DNA from: JACCQS01 sp050999295
Lineage (GTDB): Bacteria; Actinomycetota; Actinomycetes; Mycobacteriales; Geodermatophilaceae
Direction of reading: 5' to 3'
NCBI GenBank assembly: GCA_050999295.1
Contig: JBPCPI010000029.1
Span: 1 to 9,699 of the forward strand
DNA length: 9,699 nucleotides
Each line of letters starts with the position of its first letter. Position 1 is the stretch's first letter. Shown piece by piece: positions 6,102 to 9,699 of the stretch. The notes beneath the pieces are model-generated. The model saw only the letters and a program-made list of their open reading frames with translations, was not told the origin of the DNA and made no database searches. The position numbers were made by a program, and so were the translations under genes.

Positions 6102-7221
6102 ACAGGACACCCGCCGTCGTCACTGATGTTCCATCTGCGCCACAGATGTAAATGCCTCTGTTCGTGATAGAGCTCCAGTACAGATCGACATACACTGAGT
6201 GCCCGCTCGTTTGGCCGAGCCTCGCTGCACCGATTCCTACTGCGAACGTGATCTTCGAGGCCCTGCTACTGGTGCGCTGATGAGTCTGTCCAACCCCCAC
6301 GAAGGCACGGTTAGCGACACCGGCACAGTTATGGCCGGGATACTTGCCGTCATCGCTGATGCCTGCGTTCCAGGCGATTGCATAGATTCGCCAGGTATTG
6401 GCCGGATAAGGGCAGGCACTATTGATGTAGTGCATGTGCTGGTACTGGAAGTTCGTACGGACATAGCTGTCGTAGAAGTTGTGCGTCGAACCGGTGATCT
6501 TTGTCGAAGTGCTCTGGCCTATGTGCACCGAGCCACTGACTGCCCAGGTGTTGTTGCCATCGTAGTCGATACCGATGTCAATATCTGAGTCAGCGTTCAT
6601 ACCGTACTCCCACTTGCCCAAGGCATTGCTGGCGTTGTGGAAGCTGATGATCCTCATCGAATCGACCGAGATGTAATCGTTACTGAAGGTGCAGGACGGG
6701 AACGGTACATCAGGCTGATTCGTCTGCCGGAATGACCCTTCCGTCAGAGCTCCTGCCTTGTCACGCTTGACGGCCAGATTGACAGCCGCGTTGGGGCTGA
6801 GGTCAAGCCGATCTCCCTGACCTGCCCAGGTTGCTCCGTCCCATCTTCTGGATACGGACGTGGATGTCACGATTCCTGATTTAGTCACGGTCATGACATC
6901 GACGTTGATCCAGTTGCCGTTGCGAGCAATGGCCGACAGGACCCTGGGGTTCGGAGCGAATCCCAGCCGGAACGCGCCTGAGTCGTCTGCAACGGACTCA
7001 GCAAGCGTCTCGACCGTGTACACGGTTTTCTGAGCGTCTTGATCGGGCGGGTTCCACATGAGCCGAATTGTTGCGCCTCAAGCCTCTCGATCAGCCAGAG
7101 CACCCTTGGTGAACAAGGGTCCGACGACTGGAGCAGCAGAAGCGATCGTTCCCGTAACTGGAAGTACCAGCCCACTGAAAAGCAGGACTGCGAAGGACAT
7201 GAGCATGATGCGTCGCAACAT
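6085..7221 (-). CDS. Secreted protein of unknown function, frame interrupted by in-frame TGA at 7078-7080
   Basis: A strong ribosome site (AAGGAGA, five bases upstream) precedes ATG 7221, which opens a clear Sec signal peptide (MLRRIMLMSFAVLLFSGLVL, then PVTGTIASAAP). After 47 codons the frame meets TGA (7080-7078) and continues in the same frame as GATIRLMWNPPDQ with no further stop to 6085. A second ORF starts at ATG 7059, but it would lack both signal peptide and ribosome site, so the original gene was one frame of about 377 residues. The mature part contains Ser/Thr/Asn-rich segments (WEYGMNADSDIDIGIDYDG, WAVSGSVHIGQS, GHSVYVDLYWS) typical of actinobacterial exported proteins with Ig-like domains. 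I do not know the family. Three readings: nonsense mutation (CGA, TGG or GGA to TGA), UGA decoded as Sec given selD/selC, or sequencing error. I find no persuasive SECIS and favour a broken gene. It overlaps the lipoprotein gene downstream. Confidence 0.65.
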
Positions 7222-7245
7222 TCTGTCTCCTTCACTGGTTGCGAA

Positions 7246-7479
7246 CTATTCGTCGTCGCGGTTGATCCACCACATAGGCACCCATACGAGTACCGAAAAC
7301 CCGACCGTGATCAGGGTGAGGAACAGGTGCAGGCCGTGGCTCGTGCGCTTCCCCTTGGCCAGGATCGCGTTGACTTCAGTCTGGCTCTCGACGCGCCACC
7401 CTCCCCGAGCGCACTCGCTAGCGACGGCATTCGCCAAGGCGCGCCTAGTGTCTATGCTCTCGGGTTGCGCTGCGGTCAT
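7246..7479 (-). CDS. Small single-pass membrane protein
   Basis: 77 residues from ATG 7479. The N-terminal half is soluble (TRRALANAVASECARGGWRVESQTEVNAILAKGKR); residues about 49-72 (LHLFLTLITVGFSVLVWVPMWW) are a transmembrane helix, and the tail NRDDE is charged. The pattern 'GWRVESQTxxxAxLxKGKRxxHxLHLxLTLxTxGxxxxVW' is one I recognise from short actinobacterial and phage-borne proteins of unknown function. It lies 24 bases upstream of the secreted-protein gene, in the same direction, probably in one transcript. Only a GGGG run upstream resembles a ribosome site. Confidence 0.72.
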   Translation of the reverse strand: MTAAQPESIDTRRALANAVASECARGGWRVESQTEVNAILAKGKRTSHGLHLFLTLITVGFSVLVWVPMWWINRDDE

Positions 7480-7492
7480 GGAAGCAACCCCG

Positions 7493-7523
7493 TGTCAGTG
7501 ACAGTGTCCTCACGTACTGTACG
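7493..7523 (-). promoter_or_regulatory. Promoter/operator candidate for the small membrane, secreted and lipoprotein genes
   Basis: In the 98-base gap upstream of ATG 7479, TACAGT (7521-7516, minus strand) fits a -10 box and sits inside the palindrome CGTAC-A-GTACG (7513-7523). A second dyad, TGTCA-G-TGACA (7493-7503), lies between it and the gene. No good -35 is visible. Two dyads this close to a start suggest a regulator site; untested. Confidence 0.3.
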
Positions 7524-7577
7524 CACAAGCTGCCCAGCCTCGGAATGGTTGCCTCTGCCACTCGGCGCGGATCTGAC

Positions 7578-7844
7578 CTACGCGGCTGCTCCTGGGTCCA
7601 GCGTCCTCTTGATCCGGGTAGTCACCCCCAGGCCTTCGTCTAGGGCGAGCGCGACCTCATAGGTCGCCTGTCCGACGTCAATCAGGCCGATCGTCCACGA
7701 GTCGCCCGAGATCTCCTCGGATGTGATCGAGAGCCGATCGGCGTCAATCTTGTAAGCCGCAGCAACCTTCCACCGTGCCCGCTCGGTGGCTTCCTGCCGC
7801 GAGAGGGGCGCCCCCTCTAGGCCATCTCTGGATCCAGTCCGCAT
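7578..7844 (-). CDS. Hypothetical protein, possibly continued upstream in frame
   Basis: 88 residues from ATG 7844. I do not recognise the family. The sequence RQEATERARWKVAAAYKIDADRL suggests an amphipathic helix, and SWTIGLIDVGQATYEVALALDEG suggests beta strands; there is no signal peptide or membrane helix. Start choice is uncertain: there is no close ribosome site (GGAG about 13 bases away), and the frame is open without an ATG or GTG back to the TAG at 7910-7908. That TAG is the stop of the gene just upstream, which is in exactly the same frame, so the two may be halves of one protein separated by an amber codon. Confidence 0.5.
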   Translation of the reverse strand: MRTGSRDGLEGAPLSRQEATERARWKVAAAYKIDADRLSITSEEISGDSWTIGLIDVGQATYEVALALDEGLGVTTRIKRTLDPGAAA

Positions 7845-7907
7845 CCGGCTGACGCACTCCGAAAATGCGTACCCGAAGGCGGCAGCGGCGCCCTGGTCCA
7901 GTGCCCA

Positions 7908-8150
7908 CTACGAGACGGTGAGGGCAACCTCGAATGTGCCAGAGTCGCCGCCCCAGTCGGTCCGATTCGCTCGGACATCCACCACGCTGGGACGGTGTGC
8001 GCCCTCCGGGGTGGCCAGACTGCGTGCCTCCTCGTACAGCCACATGAAGTCAAAGTCGGGACGTTCGGCCGTAACCTCCCATACCTCTTCTGCTGGGACT
8101 CCGCGGTCCTCCACGAACCGAACCAGCAGGACCGCTCTGTCGGCGTACAC
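7908..8150 (-). CDS. Hypothetical small protein
   Basis: 80 residues starting VYADRAVLLVRFVEDRGVPA from a GTG at 8150 with an excellent GGAGGAG ribosome site six bases upstream. The frame extends further upstream, but that part is Arg/Pro-rich and lacks a ribosome site. The sequence is acidic and mixed alpha/beta (VWEVTAERPDFDFMWLYEEA, DWGGDSGTFEVALTVS), with no signal peptide. I do not recognise the family. Its TAG stop is in frame with the next ORF (from 7844). Base composition is intermediate between the GC-rich flanks and the lower-GC genes that follow, and it is the first gene of the minus-strand row running to 5529. Confidence 0.55.
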   Translation of the reverse strand: MYADRAVLLVRFVEDRGVPAEEVWEVTAERPDFDFMWLYEEARSLATPEGAHRPSVVDVRANRTDWGGDSGTFEVALTVS

Positions 8151-8177
8151 GGTGGGCTCCTCCCGATGGCGGGCTGA

Positions 8178-8205
8178 ACGGGGTCGGACGGGGTTTCTAC
8201 GGGGT
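8178..8205 (-). repeat. Three heptamer direct repeats, possible activator/repressor operator
   Basis: On the minus strand ACCCCGT occurs three times, at 8205-8199, 8194-8188 and 8184-8178, with centres 11 and 10 bases apart, i.e. on one face of the helix. The array ends 27 bases before the GTG at 8150. Heptameric direct repeats with about one-turn spacing are the known layout of SARP-type activator sites, but no SARP gene is in this window. Confidence 0.4.
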
Positions 8206-8280
8206 TGCGGCGGTTGTCGTGCCAAGCTGCCGACTCGGACAGAAAGCAGCCCGCAAGCGTTCTACCTGCGGCTTTGTGGC

Positions 8281-8286
8281 TAGAGT
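8281..8286 (+). promoter_or_regulatory. -10 box of the selC promoter
   Basis: TAGAGT fits the TAnnnT -10 pattern and ends seven bases before the 5' end of tRNA-Sec, the usual distance for a tRNA promoter with little or no leader. The -35 region around 8258-8264 (CGTTCT/GTTCTA) is poor. Confidence 0.45.
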
Positions 8287-8293
8287 AACCGGC

Positions 8294-8389
8294 GGAGGCG
8301 TCAGGGTGCCTGGTGGCCCTCGCGGTCTTCAAAACCGACGTGGCCGAGTTTCTCGGTCAGGCGGGTTCGATTCCCGTCCGCCTCCGCCA
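8294..8389 (+). tRNA. selC: tRNA-Sec, anticodon UCA
   Basis: The 96-nt gene folds as a selenocysteine tRNA. The acceptor stem GGAGGCG (8294-8300) pairs with CGCCTCC (8379-8385), with a U x C mismatch at the eighth position (8301/8378). The D stem is AGGGT/GCCCT (8303-8307/8316-8320). The anticodon loop CTTCAAA (8327-8333) has anticodon TCA at 8329-8331. The long variable arm has eight pairs (8341-8348 with 8352-8359, one G-T) and a TTT loop. The T stem-loop is GCGGG-TTCGATT-CCCGT (8361-8377), followed by discriminator G and an encoded CCA (8387-8389). The long variable arm, extended acceptor/T helix and UCA anticodon are diagnostic. Serine is loaded on it and converted to Sec by SelA using selenophosphate from SelD; SelB delivers it at UGA codons with a SECIS. 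Confidence 0.97.
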
Positions 8390-8401
8390 CGATCAACCCG
8401 G

Positions 8402-8459
8402 GCAGAAGTTGTCATTGGAATCGCGTCATCCGTGACGCGATTCCAATGACAATCTCTGC
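8402..8459 (+). terminator. Very strong hairpin 12 nt after selC; possible terminator
   Basis: Arms at 8409-8428 and 8433-8452 are perfect 20-base inverted repeats (TTGTCATTGG.../...CCAATGACAA) around a TCCG loop. Past a G-T pair and an A x C mismatch, five more pairs follow (GCAGA 8402-8406 with TCTGC 8455-8459). It is placed to end the selC transcript, but has no T-run and is far longer and more perfect than a usual terminator. It could also be an operator for the gene at 8550 or a mobile-element relic. Confidence 0.5.
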
Positions 8460-8479
8460 GGCGGGAGGGCGGACCTATC

Positions 8480-8503
8480 CGAACGGACAGTGTCCCGCGT
8501 TCG
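8480..8503. promoter_or_regulatory. Dyad-symmetric site upstream of the substrate-binding protein gene
   Basis: GGACA-G-TGTCC (8485-8495) is a perfect odd dyad flanked by CGAAC (8480-8484) and GTTCG (8499-8503), which are offset by three bases. It lies 47 bases before the ATG at 8550, a plausible operator position. No regulator can be assigned. Confidence 0.3.
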
Positions 8504-8549
8504 CCATGCTCGTACGGTCGAACGACGTCGATCGAAAGGAAACCGCCGC

Positions 8550-9699
8550 ATGACGAATGCCTTGGCGCCGCCGCCGGTGGGCACCATCAACATCGTCGAT
8601 CCGTCGCCACTGAATTGGCTGTTCATCACCTGGAACACGATGGAGGAGCCGATCCGCATCGACGAGGACGGGCGCGCGGTGATGGCGCTCGCGGAGGACG
8701 CGGAGTGGCTTGACGACAAGACGTTGGAGCTGCGACTGCGCAGGGGTGTCAGCTTCCAAGACGGCGAGCCGTTCAGCGCGCACAACATCAAGCAGAACTT
8801 CGACGAGATGCAGCGCTGGGCCGCTCCGCACCCGCCCGGCACCTGGCTGAACTTCCCGCCCGAGTCGGAGGCAGAGGTGGTCGACGACCACACGCTTCGC
8901 TTCCACTTTCCCGGCCCCGACGGTCTCGCGCTCGGCAAGATGCGCGGCTTCCACATCGCTTCAACCGCGTTCTGGTCAGGCCCCGACGCGCCGGGCTTCG
9001 GCTACAAGAAGTTCGGATCCGGCGAAGGTCATTGGTGAGTGATCGACGAGCCAGGTCCCTGGGGGACCGGCCCGTTCACCCTGGTCCAGGGTGCATCGTC
9101 CATCACCACCCGCAACGTCATCATGACCGCGACGCCGTACGCCGCCGCCTGGCTGATCGAGTCCGAGCAGCGGACACCAGAGCTGGTGCTCGAGGCGAAT
9201 CGTAGACACTGGAACGCAGCGATTCGCGGCCCTCGGATCGAACGCGCGGTCTTCCGCAACGACCTGAGCCCGTCCGAGGCACTCGACTTGTGTCTGACCA
9301 CGGACGGCGAGGTCGACATCGTCACCGAAGTCAGCCCTGCCGATGCCGCCCGGGTCGAGGCCTCCGAGTACGCCGACCTCGTAACGATCCAGGCCAACCG
9401 GGTGCTCACCTGCATCATCAACCGTGGAGCCGGCGACGTACCACTGTCCAATGTGGACGTACGCCGGGCGCTCAACCTGGCGGTCGACCGGCAGCGCATC
9501 ATTGCCGAAGGACTGGCCGGGTATGCCACACCGCTGTCGGCACTCACCTCACCCTGGTGCAGCGGCTTTCCGGCGGGCGCGGCGCCGTACGGCCATGATC
9601 CGGCGAAGGCGAGGGTACTGTGGGAGTCCGCGGGGTGGCGTGCATGGGTGTCGCCCTGGGTTGCTGCACCCGACCCCTTTTCCAGGGTGGTACCACCAT
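8550..9699 (+). CDS. SBP_bac_5 (DppA/OppA-type) solute-binding-like protein with in-frame UGA, candidate selenoprotein (partial at the right)
   Basis: ATG 8550 has AAAGGA (8535-8540) nine bases upstream. The first 162 codons read as the N-lobe of family 5 extracellular solute-binding proteins (LAEDAEWLDDKTLELRLRRG, VSFQDGEPFSAHNIKQNFDE, VVDDHTLRFHF), then GSGEGHW and TGA at 9036-9038. The same frame continues as VIDEPGPWGTGPFTLVQGAS, with the family's GTGPF motif, then LVLEANRRHWN, VDVRRALNLAVDRQRII and YGHDPAKARVLWESAGW, with no other stop to the window end. GC-rich codon use does not change at the TGA, so one protein is encoded if UGA is decoded. A SECIS-like hairpin follows. No signal peptide or lipobox is present, odd for a periplasmic or lipid-anchored binding protein, so it may act in the cytoplasm or be exported otherwise. 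After about 9648 the sequence no longer looks family-like. The alternative is a pseudogene by nonsense mutation. Confidence 0.78.
9048..9073 (+). promoter_or_regulatory. SECIS-like hairpin after the in-frame UGA
   Basis: Upper stem GGTCCC (9054-9059) pairs with GGGACC (9063-9068) around a three-base TGG loop. Below it A9053 bulges, then GCC/GGC pair, one A x C mismatch and a G-C pair. The loop begins 21 bases after the UGA and has G in its second position. As I recall the bacterial SECIS model (loop about 16-37 bases after UGA, G among the first loop bases) this fits, though the GC-rich, conserved PGPWGTGP codons could form such a stem by chance. Confidence 0.5.

Noticed and set aside
8366..8389. 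Possible duplication of the selC 3' end as an integration (att) scar
   Set aside because: I looked near the left border (5400-5530) and just after selC for a copy of the T-arm/acceptor end and saw none; no integrase is present in the window.
8426..8956. Two overlapping minus-strand ORFs of 159-176 codons
   Set aside because: Both are antisense to the substrate-binding protein gene and have no recognisable features.
1..9699. CRISPR array or transposase gene
   Set aside because: No regularly spaced repeats of 20-40 bases and no transposase or integrase motifs were seen in any frame.

Overview
The window is chromosomal DNA from a high-GC actinobacterium. The main coding blocks are strongly GC-rich with G/C at third positions, GTG starts are common, and genes are coupled by 4-base stop/start overlaps. 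No organism can be named from the sequence alone.

Layout. (1) 1-3298, minus strand: a compact operon reading right to left: a PadR/PHB-responsive-type regulator, an SIS-domain sugar-phosphate isomerase, a small HypC/HupF-like protein, a second SIS-domain protein and hypF (cut by the window edge). This is a [NiFe]-hydrogenase maturation-type cluster with two GmhA-like proteins built in. (2) 3516-4112, plus: a two-TM bacterial PH-domain membrane protein, diverging from the regulator. (3) 4149-5153, minus: selD, selenophosphate synthase, with catalytic Cys. (4) 5154-8290: an accessory stretch separating selD from selC. It starts with an apparently beheaded secreted-protein ORF (plus strand, 5317 to about 5430). 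It then carries a lower-GC minus-strand gene row: two small unknown proteins, a small membrane protein, a secreted protein whose frame is broken by TGA, and a lipoprotein that ends in a tandem-hairpin terminator. (5) 8294-8389, plus: selC, tRNA-Sec with UCA anticodon and long variable arm, followed by a very strong hairpin. (6) 8550 to the window end, plus: an SBP_bac_5 (DppA/OppA-type) substrate-binding-like protein with an in-frame TGA at 9036-9038. The frame stays open for about 220 more codons with clear family motifs.

How it fits together. SelD makes selenophosphate and selC is the tRNA on which selenocysteine is built, so this genome very probably decodes UGA as Sec. The most interesting observation is that the gene directly after selC contains an in-frame UGA followed, 21 nt later, by the apical loop of a SECIS-like hairpin. 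It is a candidate selenoprotein from a family (peptide-type solute-binding proteins) not normally thought of as selenium-dependent, and it lacks a visible signal peptide. A second in-frame TGA, in the secreted protein at 7078-7080, has no convincing SECIS and is more likely a nonsense mutation, but deserves the same test.
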